DNA from: Branchiostoma floridae
Taxonomy: Eukaryota; Chordata; Leptocardii; Amphioxiformes; Branchiostomatidae
Direction of reading: 5' to 3'
DNA length: 20,723 bases
Assembly: GCF_000003815.2 (NCBI RefSeq)
Contig: NC_049980.1
Span: 33,722,234 to 33,742,956, forward strand
The notes under the pieces are model-generated. The model saw nothing but the letters and a program-made list of their open reading frames with translations, was not told where the DNA came from and did no database searches. The position numbers and the translations under genes were made by a program. Within the stretch, counting starts at the first letter, position 1. The number at the start of each line of letters is the position of its first letter. Below are positions 9,615 through 17,931 of this stretch, piece by piece.

Positions 9615-10136
9615 GTTTCATTCCTAAGTCAAACGTTTAATAACAAGGACACAACAAGGACTGTTTGAGTGTTTGACTAGCCTCCAACGGACCTTCATAC
9701 CGGGGTACGGGATTGTAGAATTCAGCAAAAAATAGGAAAAATTGGCCAGGGGAGTCAGTCCACGCTTAGAGTCATGTTTCCCCTCCGACAAACTCCTCTG
9801 GTAGCAAAACTCCTCTGGCAAATTATTCTCCCTATAATAATAGCCAGCTTAGTCAGTCTGGTAGAGACTACCGTAATGTTTGACAGTCAACTTGAAGGAC
9901 TTAATTCTACAAAAGTTAAGGAAAAGGTAGCGAAGGTAGTTCCATCTATACCTTCAGTATCCATGGTTGTACCTGATGTTTCATTCATAAGTCAAAGGTT
10001 TGATAACAAGGACACAACAAGTACTATTTGAGCCTTTGACAGTCGGCTTGGAAGACTTTCTTGTACGAAAGTTGAGGGAAAGGTACTGAAGGTTGTTCTT
10101 TCTATACCCTCAATGTTCCGTGGTTGTACCTGAATG
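9615..10136. repeat. 156-bp tandem pair, first copy split by a MITE
   Basis: GTTTCATTC(C/A)TAAGTCAAA starts the units at 9615 and 9978. TTTGACAGTC(A/G)(A/G)CTTG.AGGAC at 9879 recurs at 10035, giving a 156-bp period. The 363-bp gap between unit starts equals 156 plus the 199-bp MITE and its 8-bp target duplication, so copy 1 was a normal unit before insertion. Other shared blocks are GATAACAAGGACACAACAAG, AAAGTT(A/G)(A/G)GG and GTGGTTGTACCTGA-like sequence near the unit ends. Confidence 0.93.
9678..9876. mobile_element. MITE with 8-bp target duplication (TAGCCTC family, divergent)
   Basis: TGTTTGAC flanks the element perfectly (9670-9677 and 9877-9884). The left end TAGCCTCC and the right end CAGTCTGGTAGAGACTA match the ends of the elements at 17932 and 19751. 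Internal AACTCCTCTGGTAGC and CAGCTTAGTCAGTCTGG parallel the 3' arm of the 17932 copy. The 8-bp duplication is typical of hAT-type transposons (family knowledge). It has no transposase, so it would be non-autonomous. Six extra bases (CCGTAA) separate the mirrored end from the duplication. Confidence 0.8.
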
Positions 10137-10255
10137 TCTGCGCTGCCAGAGCAGTATTTGTCAAGTGCTAAAAACGTCTCCCAGCCTTTTCAGGATCATC
10201 CTCCGGTTGAGTGAGAGGCGGAGGATGTCACCTGTGGGAACGTGCTGCGGGAGAA

Positions 10256-10800
10256 TGTCACACCTGAGAAAATAAAGCTGTGTCCTCACTGTGCCAGCTA
10301 CATTGTTGTTGTACTGAACTGTACTCATGTATGCATCACGTGGTATGGCTTCGGAAAGTTTTGGGTGTTGAAGTTGGAATAACATTTATGAACAGAAAAT
10401 AAAAGTGTTTTCACTTCATTTTGTTATTCAAAATATTACAGATATTATTGATAATGCCATACAGTGACTTGGCTTTTATGGGTGTACAAATGTATTTGCA
10501 ACAATGTCACAACTTCATAACTTCAACTTTAATATTGTCGAATAACTGACAAAAAAACATGAAGGTAAAGGAAAAAAATTCTCTTGATTCTTACTTAAAT
10601 TGCCAGACAATGTCACACCTGAGATAAATAAATAGTAAAGAAATAATGAAAATAAAGCTGTGCAGTCACTGTGCCAGCTACAAGGTACATCATGCAGAAT
10701 GGCAGTGGAAAATATTGTGCCTCTCAATATTATAATACACGTATAAACAAGAAATAAAAGTGTTTTCATCAATTCAAGTATTTTTAACAATGTTGCCATT
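10256..10800. repeat. Duplicated block (about 355-bp spacing) with poly(A)-signal-like motifs
   Basis: TGTCACACCTGAGA at 10257 recurs at 10611. AAAATAAAGCTGTG...TCACTGTGCCAGCTACA occurs in both copies (about 10268 and 10648), as does AAATAAAAGTGTTTTCA (about 10397 and 10752). Copy 2 has gained an AT-rich insert (AAATAAATAGTAAAGAAATAATG) near its start. The AATAAA motifs could be read as poly(A) signals on the + strand, but no transcript is otherwise indicated. Confidence 0.82.
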
Positions 10801-11394
10801 CATGACTTAAACATTTGAATTGTGTTGTTTCAATTTTCATAGAATAGAATGAAAAAACAAAACAAAACAAGGGCCTTAATGAAACTTTCTCTTAGTTGTC
10901 ACCTAAAAACTCACCGTTCTTTCCGTCATGACTTGCTTCACTATGATGATTATATACATGTAATGAATATCTTGCACAGTCACTGATCCGTACACAATAC
11001 AATTTCTTTCAAACGCTTTACAAGCATGATTTATTTGATTGATTTTCTTGTACCTGTTACTTTATTTTACACTTTTCATTCTTGTGATGTCCATCATGTT
11101 TTAGTTTATCCCGTTGCCCCATGGCTTTTGTCAACACTATACATGTGGAAAACCGTGCTATAAGTGATCAAACCTCCTAGCTGCAACTTGTAAGAGCTAA
11201 TCACGCCTCGCGCTCGGCGGTGTGGTACCCCAAACAAATACAGGCCAGGATTTAGATTTACAGTGTCTGTACTTGTTTCCCTCCAGAGGGCCGGGAAAAC
11301 CGCCGTAGGAATGCTTTCTCCTGCTAAGAAAACAATCAGAGATGTCCCAGGTCTTCCAGGGTGCATTAGATAGCGGGGTGATGGGTGTGCTTTC
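10801..11394. other. Unassigned AT-rich sequence
   Basis: No gene or clear repeat is seen. An A-rich AAAACAAAACAAAACAA run lies at 10853-10869. The minus-strand frames at 11106-11415 overlap each other and look like chance. Confidence 0.5.
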
Positions 11395-11910
11395 TGTATA
11401 ATGTGTTCTCCACACTTTGTAACATTTCCAGATTTCCGTCGGACTTTGTGTGTAGCTAGGAAGGGCGTTACTCTAGGGAAAGTGTTTTTTGGGGGGTCAA
11501 CTCTTGTCTCTGGGTGTTACCAGCCTTCTTCTTCCAAAGGCCATCTCTTCGTCTTTTGAATGTATAATGTTATGCATAAATTTGTATAGTCTTGATTTAC
11601 TCCACTCAGTGTAACATTTCCAGATTTCCATCTGACTGGTGTGTAGGAAGGGCGTTTTGGGGAAAAGTTTTTTTTTTCAACACTTGTCTTTGGGTGTTAC
11701 CAGTCGTCTTCTTCCATTTCTTCGTCTTTTGGTTGTATAATCAAGGACGTCCTTGGTATAATGTAGTGGCCATGCATATTTGTATAGTCTGCTCCACTCA
11801 ATGTAACATTTCCATATTTCCGTCCCACTGGTGTGTGGGAAGGGCGTTCCTCGGGGGAAAGTGAATTCTTGTCAACACTCGTCTCTGGCCTGGGTGTAAC
11901 CAAGCAAATG
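11395..11910. repeat. Three-copy tandem array, 192-bp period
   Basis: TGTAACATTTCCA(G/T)ATTTCC begins the copies at 11418, 11610 and 11802, so both spacings are 192 bp. Shared blocks include GGTGTGTAGGAAGGGCGTT variants, CTTGTCT(C/T)TGGGTGTTACCAG, CTTCTTCCA, CTTCGTCTTTTG and TTTGTATAGTCT. Copy 2 carries a 14-bp palindromic insertion at 11742 that is absent from copy 1. Copy 3 is truncated after about 11907. Confidence 0.93.
11742..11755. mobile_element. 14-bp palindromic insertion with 7-bp target duplication
   Basis: CAAGGACGTCCTTG is a perfect palindrome flanked on both sides by GTATAAT (11735-11741 and 11756-11762). Copy 1 of the surrounding tandem array has a single GTATAATGT at about 11571, which is the empty site. 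Its ends match the hairpins at 12014 and 16695. It appears to be nothing but two fused terminal inverted repeats. Confidence 0.82.
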
Positions 11911-12013
11911 TACAAAGGAAGGGGCCAGACAGGAAAAACTGATACATGCTTGAGTTTTGTCGGTATTTTACTTTGGTCCAGCGATGTTTCTATTCTACTG
12001 GGGCCCGTCACAT

Positions 12014-12044
12014 CAAGGAGCTTTTAACTGATAAAAGCTCCTTG
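12014..12044. mobile_element. 31-bp hairpin element with 7-bp target duplication
   Basis: The arms CAAGGAGCTTTTA (12014-12026) and TAAAAGCTCCTTG (12032-12044) pair perfectly over 13 bp around the loop ACTGA. GTCACAT flanks both sides exactly (12007-12013 and 12045-12051). The reverse complement continues into the same TTTTATCAG core as the element at 16695. It is not a histone 3' stem-loop (wrong stem) and has no terminator context in animal DNA. Confidence 0.88.
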
Positions 12045-12051
12045 GTCACAT

Positions 12052-12359
12052 TCGTCCTAGGATCGTTGTACCATCGCAAACTGAGGGCACATTTGAGATC
12101 GTCAGTTCTGCGTATCGTGCTGTCTTGTTTCGGAAATATCGGTCACACTCTAGATCCTTGGATTTTGGTTCTGTGTTACTGTTAGTTACTGTTACATCCT
12201 CTTGATAATTCTACGATCAAAATGTAAATAAAAATAAGAATTTGAAAAAAATCTTTGGACGCTAAGGACGATTTGGGACGATTATCATCTCAAATTCTCA
12301 ACCGTTACTGTTGCTGACTTTGTATTTGACCAAACGTGTCGGGAAGGAAATGTCAGCGT
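12052..12359. other. Unassigned sequence
   Basis: No gene is seen. An A-rich stretch (AAATAAAAATAAG...TTGAAAAAAAT) lies at about 12225-12251. Confidence 0.5.
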
Positions 12360-12448
12360 TTTGGGAGGTGTGGGGATATTTTCTGGGGTGTAGGTTTGAA
12401 GAGTTTGGGAGGTGTTAGGATATTTTCTGGGGTGTAGGTTTGAAGAGC
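12360..12448. repeat. Two-copy 44-bp tandem repeat
   Basis: TTTGGGAGGTGT(G/T)(G/A)GGATATTTTCTGG followed by GGTGTAGGTTTGAAGAG occurs twice with a 44-bp period. The copies differ at only two or three positions, so the duplication is recent. Confidence 0.93.
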
Positions 12449-12839
12449 GGAGTGATGACATGAGGCGGTATATCGCCAGTCTCTGCGGTATTGTCAACTA
12501 CCTGACAAGTAGGCCCTGGCCCTCTGCCAAACCAAATCAGCCCCAGCCATCAAAACTTGTCAATCTATTTCAGTCCTTCACAAGGCACAAAAACAAACAA
12601 ACATAAGGTACTTGGTAGATCGTGGTTATACTTTCGAAGCATACTCCGTACATTTGTTCGTAGTGTGGTAGGTTTTACACGAGGGGAAGGATAATTTGAA
12701 GGTTCCGAAATTGTTTTCTTGTTGGAAGCGCGGAGAAAAAACGTCACGGGCCATTGACTGGCAAGTAGGCTCTGCTGTACCACCATAAATTACTTGATAG
12801 GGTGTCAAGTAATGGTTGATAGACCCTTGAAACCAGGAG
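12449..12839. other. Unassigned sequence upstream of the CpG-rich block
   Basis: No gene is seen. Minus-strand frames at 12565-12808 lack recognisable domains. Confidence 0.45.
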
Positions 12840-13158
12840 TAGTACTGGAGTGTGGAGAAGAGTGGGGCGCTCCGTGTGTAAACCGGCGTGTGTGCGTGGT
12901 TCCCCGTGCGGGTTGGAGCGGGTAGAGCGGCCGGGGAGGGAGCGGGGCCGGTAGAGTCGGGGACAGAAGCGATTCGCCACGGCCCGCGGGGTCAGGAAAG
13001 CACAGCTGCGCCCCCGATGTGGCATGTCCAGCGTTCCTGGCGTGTTCAGAACAAAAACACACATCTGCGGCCTGTTTGCACAGTCTCCTGATTCAACAGT
13101 GCGGGCCCCGACCGCCGGTATAAATACGCTCTGGCTTGTTCCTCGAGCTGGCTAGTGA
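12840..13158 (+). promoter_or_regulatory. CpG-rich promoter candidate with TATA box
   Basis: From about 12865 to 13130 the sequence is markedly GC- and CpG-rich, unlike either flank, with GC-box-like runs such as GAGCGGCCGGGGAGGGAGC. It ends in TATAAATA at 13119-13126, directly below GACCGCCGG. Transcription to the right would start near 13149-13155, about 30 bases downstream. GTAAAC at about 12879 and TGTTTGC at about 13074 are forkhead-like. The direction rests only on the TATA box. It could also be an enhancer or an isolated CpG patch. Confidence 0.5.
13119..13126 (+). promoter_or_regulatory. TATA box
   Basis: TATAAATA stands in GC-rich surroundings, where it would rarely occur by chance. 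It is the best core-promoter match on either strand of the window. Confidence 0.5.
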
Positions 13159-13170
13159 AAAATTAGACCT

Positions 13171-13211
13171 CTATCAACTTCATCGCTGTTTTCCTAGAGG
13201 ACTATCAACTT
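13171..13211 (+). repeat. Short direct repeat in predicted leader
   Basis: CTATCAACTT occurs at 13171-13180 and 13202-13211, just downstream of the predicted start site. CCTCT and AGAGG lie between and around the copies. It could be structural in a 5' leader. Confidence 0.5.
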
Positions 13212-13512
13212 GAGCTGAGAAACTTCGGTGGTAGCGCTGCGATGTGGGAACAGACGGGGGCACAGGAGCCCGGGAGCACCGTAGGAAGGTGGGTCTCTTC
13301 TTCTGACATGTGGCGGTCAGACGGACTTCAGCGCATTCAGGATTTCGATTCAGACAAATTTGCTTAGTATCTTGTCCACATTTGCTGTTGCCGGTCGAGT
13401 TAGGACCTTTCAATCGCATTGCCATGTAAGGTAGAAGGGCCAGTCTGTGGGCTCAGCGGAAGAGGCCGTCATGTGGCAATGGTAGGAGTTCCTGGTCAAT
13501 AGTAGTAGAGAG

Positions 13513-13566
13513 ATGGCAGACGACGGTCGTCGCAAGTTTCCATCCTTCGATCTTCTTACCGGGTAA
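13513..13566 (+). CDS. Very tentative first coding exon candidate
   Basis: An ATG in good context (purine at -3, G at +4: GAGAGATGG) opens the short frame MADDGRRKFPSFDLLTG, then stop. The stop lies inside CGGGTAATG, which could instead be a 5' splice site (CGG|GTAATG), in which case the frame would continue in another exon. It lies about 360 bases below the predicted start of the TATA promoter. A 41-codon frame at 13242-13367, starting MWEQ, would act as an upstream frame unless removed; AAG|GTGGGT at 13286-13294 is a donor-like site inside it. I do not recognise the peptide, and the frame is short enough to be chance. Confidence 0.15.
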   Translation: MADDGRRKFPSFDLLTG

Positions 13567-13569
13567 TGT

Positions 13570-14765
13570 AGGATTTACTGCTAACTTACGTATCTCCCTA
13601 GAAGGTCATATTAAAAAGTTTGAAATACGAAGATAGGGGAATGTCCTGGGGGGTCCCGAACGGTCCGTATCTTATCTCAAGATCTAAATTGTTTTATCTG
13701 AACACACACTGATCATGACAGGCTATTGAATGGATGAGTACGAATTCAACAACCAGATCTACATTCTTGTATCATTGAATACCTAAACACGTTTATCGGT
13801 GATTCATTCAATGTAGCTAGTGTAAGATTTTTCGAATGTGTAAAGAGTACATTTCAAACTCTAGGAAGAGGTATCATCAAGGTATCATCAAGGAGTATCA
13901 GAGGGTCTAAAATCGTAAATGACAGCTGAAAATAACTGACAGTATCCTTCTGCTAGTTCTACAAAATTAGAATTTGATATTAGCTTTAGAAAAATACTTG
14001 TATGTTTTGCTTTTTTCGGTTCCCTTTTCCTCTTGACGTTATTCTCGAAAGAATACGAACAAAAAGTCCAACTTGTCGGGATGATTTGGACTAGAGTAGA
14101 GTAGACTCGGACGGTTGCCTCCTCTCAGCTGTGCCACAGAAATAACAAAACCCTTCGCGCTTGAAGTAGTTGTAGATTTCGGCGGAGGATTTGTCGCCCA
14201 CTCGCCGTTGTTTACGGGTAAACTTTGGATTTTGTTTGTCCTAATGCAGATAATTAGCCCCATGGAGGGGTGTCCTGTACCTCCTGCGCATCTAGCCGTG
14301 TGCAGTGGGTGGACTGGTGGTGTGGTTGTCGTGAAAATTGCATCAGTTTCAACCTTTATTGACTGAATGAAACTCTTCTTGTTTCAAACTTTTCCTTGTC
14401 CGCCACGGTACTTAAATCTATTTAATCAACACTGTACAGAGAACAGAAATACAGAAAACACGGACATCGTCTTTCAGAAGTTTTCTTCGACTTTACATCT
14501 TGCCCAAGAAACGTAAATTGAGTACTTGTCAGCAATTGTCAGATTGAAACTCTTATATGTTTATATCCTGTGGTATTTCTATATACTCTTAACGTGTCAT
14601 GTTGTTCCTTGTCGATGACTACTGTGCAGCGTTCTGAAGTGGAATCAAACTCCGACAAAACCGCAAATCCTTCCCGCCCGCTTGTGTTGACTTTTCGAAA
14701 GATCGCCCTTCAAAAGTAGAAACAACTTCTGCCGCGTGTTGTCATATTCCGATTTGCGGGAACAC
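13570..14765. other. Repeat-poor unassigned region with motif clusters
   Basis: No convincing exon is seen. A short 11-bp tandem (GTATCATCAAG, twice) lies at 13871-13892. TCAGCTGT or ACAGCTGA E-boxes are at 13922-13929 and 14125-14132. GTTTACGGGTAAAC at 14210-14223 is a palindromic forkhead-like site. CTAATG and TAATTA at 14241-14256 are homeodomain-like. An 83-codon frame over 14115-14366 has no known domain. Confidence 0.4.
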
Positions 14766-14770
14766 GCACA

Positions 14771-14990
14771 TGACGTGACCCGGCTCCGATATCTTTTGCA
14801 TGCTAAAGTAGTTGAAACAAAAACTGGTGCTACAAAGCATCTATTATGTCGGATTATAAAAAGACCCGCTGGGAATAGCTTTCTGGATGAATTGTGATCA
14901 TGTGATTAGTGAATCGTGTGCTTTCCAACACTTTGTCCGACACCGGAGACGCCTGTGCTGTGAAGTGGCTACACGGAGAGACTGAGGTAT
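14771..14990 (+). promoter_or_regulatory. Second promoter candidate: CRE-like site plus TATA box
   Basis: TGACGTGA at 14771-14778 (CRE/ATF-like) lies 84 bases above TATAAAAAG at 14855-14863. The predicted start would be near 14885. About 100 bases on, GAG|GTATGG at about 14986 is donor-like, so a short noncoding first exon could be 14885-14987. TTTGCATGCTAAA at about 14795 is octamer-like. No start codon with a long frame follows. Confidence 0.35.
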
Positions 14991-16694
14991 GGTCGTATCG
15001 CTTGGCAACATTTTGTTAGGACTCATATGAGACGTAGTTTCCCCTAACTTTGTACCGAACGTTCCTGGAGCACCGGGGAACGCTAAAGTAGCCAGGAATG
15101 CGGTTGCCTGTTAATTATAGCTCGATTTGCCCCCAAGAAATGGTCAGTATGTATGGGCGAGAACAGTAGGCCATACAGCCGGGTCGGGGCCTATTTAGAT
15201 ATAATCTGTCGTATCTTTAAAGGCAAGTTATTGATCGTAGCTGGTTGAGATGAGGAGATAGATAGAAAATGCGTGGACACGGCGGTGGAACGTGTAGCCG
15301 GCGCATACCGCTGGTATACGTGAGCCAGGGCCCTTCAGCGCGCCCTGTTGGATTTGAATGGCAGATTGCGCCTCTCCGTCATAGTTGAACTGGCTTCAAG
15401 CGCCCTGCAAGCTGTTTTCCACCACAGCCAAACCGGCGCTTCTACGTTCTCACAGAAGTGTGTAGATGAGTCCTCAATCTATGGCAACGCTATAGAATTG
15501 GGTGGGAGATACAGGGAGGGAGGCTAGAGCACGTAGGGATGGGAAACTCGGGTTGTTTTTGTGCGAGGTTGAGTCTATTATCCCCTTGCCGCCATGGCCC
15601 CTACAGCCGCTCCCTGACAGGTAAACTGACACGCTGTGGACATTTTGACGGTTGAAGGCATTCGGGCACAGTCGGGTTAGTGGATGGATGGGGGGACGGG
15701 TTTTACACTTGGCGGTGGTGGACGTTTCTGTTTTTGTTTTACCGCCTGGCGCATGGACTAAACAGTTTAACCAGTCTGTAATGTGATTATGGGTCTGTGA
15801 AGGGTTTTTCACACGTTTGGTGTGCTCGGTGCTGGCTGGCCCGGTGTGTGTGTGTCAGTCTGGCGGAATGCGTGCCCGCATGGACACGGTGAACCGTGAA
15901 GAGCCGAGCGGGTGGTGGGGCTACCGAGGCCGAGGGCTGGCCGACAGGCACGTTTCTACTCCGAGGTGTGTTTATTTATTTCTGACCGGAATGTCGGTAG
16001 CCTAGCTAGCTGGGGAGGGCAGATTTTTAAAAGAAGGACTCTTTGGGATGGGACATTTATTTGTGTATAAGCCGATCTTTATAATTTGAAGAGAACTCTC
16101 TGTCAGGAAAATCTAGTATGACGAGTAAAAAGGATTTATTTGGGTGTTTTCCAGTTGGGAATAATGTTTCGTTAGAAATGCAATTCTACCTGCCTGTTTG
16201 ACAGAAATTAACCGCTCTATACCCTCCGGCTGTCCTGTATGTATTATGATGCTTATTTGGAACGTGTGTTGTCTTGATAGTGAGTCATTGCGTAATGGTA
16301 TGTTCAAACATACACCCATTCATGTATTTGTGTTGACTGGCACTTGGTAATCTTCTAAATCGACACATATCTTCCAGCTATTGAGCAATTTGTTTTTTTA
16401 TTTGTTGGAGTTCTATAGAGTTTCTGGTCTGCCGAAGTGGTGTATAATTATATTATGATAACTTGGTTGAATAGAAAACAATGTAGTGCAGTAAAATTTG
16501 CGACAAACCAATACAGCAGTTAACTCCAAAATCAAGACAGCATTTCTGTCAAAACAATAGCACCGAAAGTCACTTGAGCCTCTGTATTTTTCAAATATTG
16601 GCATTGGTTAGTAATGTAAACAGAGAGTTGTTTTCGTTTTTATACAAGATTTTGAGTAGTTGCTGTTAATATAAATACAGAATATCCCTTCTGC
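14991..16694. other. Unassigned, mostly repeat-free region
   Basis: No gene is identified. A stem-like CGTTCC...GGAACG lies at 15060-15082. 15260-15440 and 15590-15960 are GC-richer with scattered CpGs. A 112-codon minus-strand frame (15474-15812) and a 62-codon + frame (15817-16005) show low-complexity or chance-like composition. From 16010 the sequence turns AT-rich. Confidence 0.4.
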
Positions 16695-16721
16695 CAAGGA
16701 GCTTTTATCAGGAGCTCCTTG
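16695..16721. mobile_element. 27-bp hairpin element with 7-bp target duplication
   Basis: The arms CAAGGAGC (16695-16702) and GCTCCTTG (16714-16721) enclose TTTTATCAGGA. CTTCTGC flanks both ends perfectly (16688-16694 and 16722-16728). Its inner TTTTATCAG matches the reverse complement of the 12014 element, with TTAAAA replaced by GA. The two are therefore copies of one family in opposite orientation. Confidence 0.88.
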
Positions 16722-16799
16722 CTTCTGCTTAGTGCACACGGTATAGTTGTGTAGATATTTTCCCCTCGGCTGTGCGAAATGTGGCTAAAACGGCTGTGC

Positions 16800-17410
16800 G
16801 GGGATTTTACAGCTGAACACCCTACAACTAAGCTCCACTTGACCTCCATTTCTTCCAGACGCTTTGTAAAGATCGCTCATTACCTCATATCCCCCCTCCC
16901 CTCCCAGAGTTGGTCACGTTTTACTAGTACTACATGTTTTACGGAGCGGGTTGCCACCATTGCATTATCGGCGCTTTTCTAGTCGTAAACAGCCAATTAC
17001 TCTAGTGTCTGTCTGGCCTCGGGCAGTTGACCTGTACAGTCCGATCTCTCCTCTGATCATCTAGCCCGACGTGCTATGATCCCGCTTCTCTCTGTCAAAC
17101 GATACCCCTCGCTCTGACACGGACAAAATTAGACAGCTGAGCTAACAACAGAAACAACAGTCCGACGTCGGGATGCTCGCGAACTACCCCCGTACACGTA
17201 TCGTCGCTGAAATCGGGACATCACGAACTTCCCACAATCGTGTGCTGTAGAAAGGATAACCGTATCAAAATTCCTCACTGATGTGTCGTGAATGGCGTTG
17301 GTGTATCGCGAAACTATGATACCTAACAGCTGAGCTAATATAACCTGGCGTAGTTCCTCTCACTCGTGCACCTAAAATAGAACAGGAATATTGACAGCTG
17401 ACGGCATTTC
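16800..17410. promoter_or_regulatory. E-box cluster (four ACAGCTGA sites)
   Basis: ACAGCTGA occurs at 16809-16816, 17133-17140, 17326-17333 and 17394-17401, all in the same orientation. The two middle copies extend to an identical 13-mer, ACAGCTGAGCTAA. CAGCTG is a core recognised by bHLH factors such as the MyoD and Achaete-scute types. AACAACAG repeats beside the 17133 site are weakly SOX-like. The surrounding DNA lacks repeats. An enhancer is inferred, not shown. Confidence 0.4.
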
Positions 17411-17784
17411 TCGGAATGCATTGTGATCAGTGAGAAAGGAATGGAATGGCAAATCACTTTCACAAGTTTCACTCATCCTTATAAGTTACGTAATAAATCT
17501 AGAACAGAAACACACGTGTCTACATGTCTCCAATTCCCCGTGCAATAGCTTACATCCAGAAGAAGAGGATTTGTAAGACAAGCGATCGTTTACCCGAAGC
17601 TGTTCAATATTGGGCCCTATTTGCGAAGTGAGGGAATTTGCCACAAATTAGTTGGTGAAGACAGCTCGGAATCCGTGCGTGGTTGGCTTGGCTTGTATCT
17701 GGGACGTCTCTGTCACAAACAGACACTCTAGGGTCAAGACGAACATCTACCAGTGAGGGAGAAAAGTGTAAATCTTATACTATA
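17411..17784. other. Unassigned sequence
   Basis: No gene or repeat is seen. CACACGTGT at about 17511-17519 is another E-box type (CACGTG). Confidence 0.4.
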
Positions 17785-17792
17785 GTGATAAT

Positions 17793-17813
17793 TACCGCGA
17801 TTGACTCGCGGGT
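17793..17813. mobile_element. 21-bp palindromic insertion with 8-bp target duplication
   Basis: ACCGCGA and TCGCGGGT form a near-perfect inverted repeat around TTGAC. GTGATAAT flanks both sides exactly (17785-17792 and 17814-17821). The GC-rich insert stands out from AT-rich flanks. The duplication also doubles a GATA motif, and a third (GTGATAAC) lies at about 17854-17861. It is not related in sequence to the CAAGGA elements. Confidence 0.72.
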
Positions 17814-17931
17814 GTGATAATAAATCAGCCCCACTAACGCTATCATTCATTAGGTGATAACCACCCCATAAAGTGCTATTAACTGTGGGACTGTGTGGGA
17901 TATCGTTTGGGGGCTGAGTTGTCCGACCACA

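Noticed and set aside
12014-12044. Histone mRNA 3' stem-loop or intrinsic terminator
   Set aside because: The stem sequence does not match the histone element, no histone gene is adjacent, and the perfect 7-bp flanking duplications plus sister copies point to an insertion.
17162-17171. CCGACGTCGG palindrome as a tiny insertion
   Set aside because: No flanking duplication is present; a 10-bp palindrome alone is not informative.
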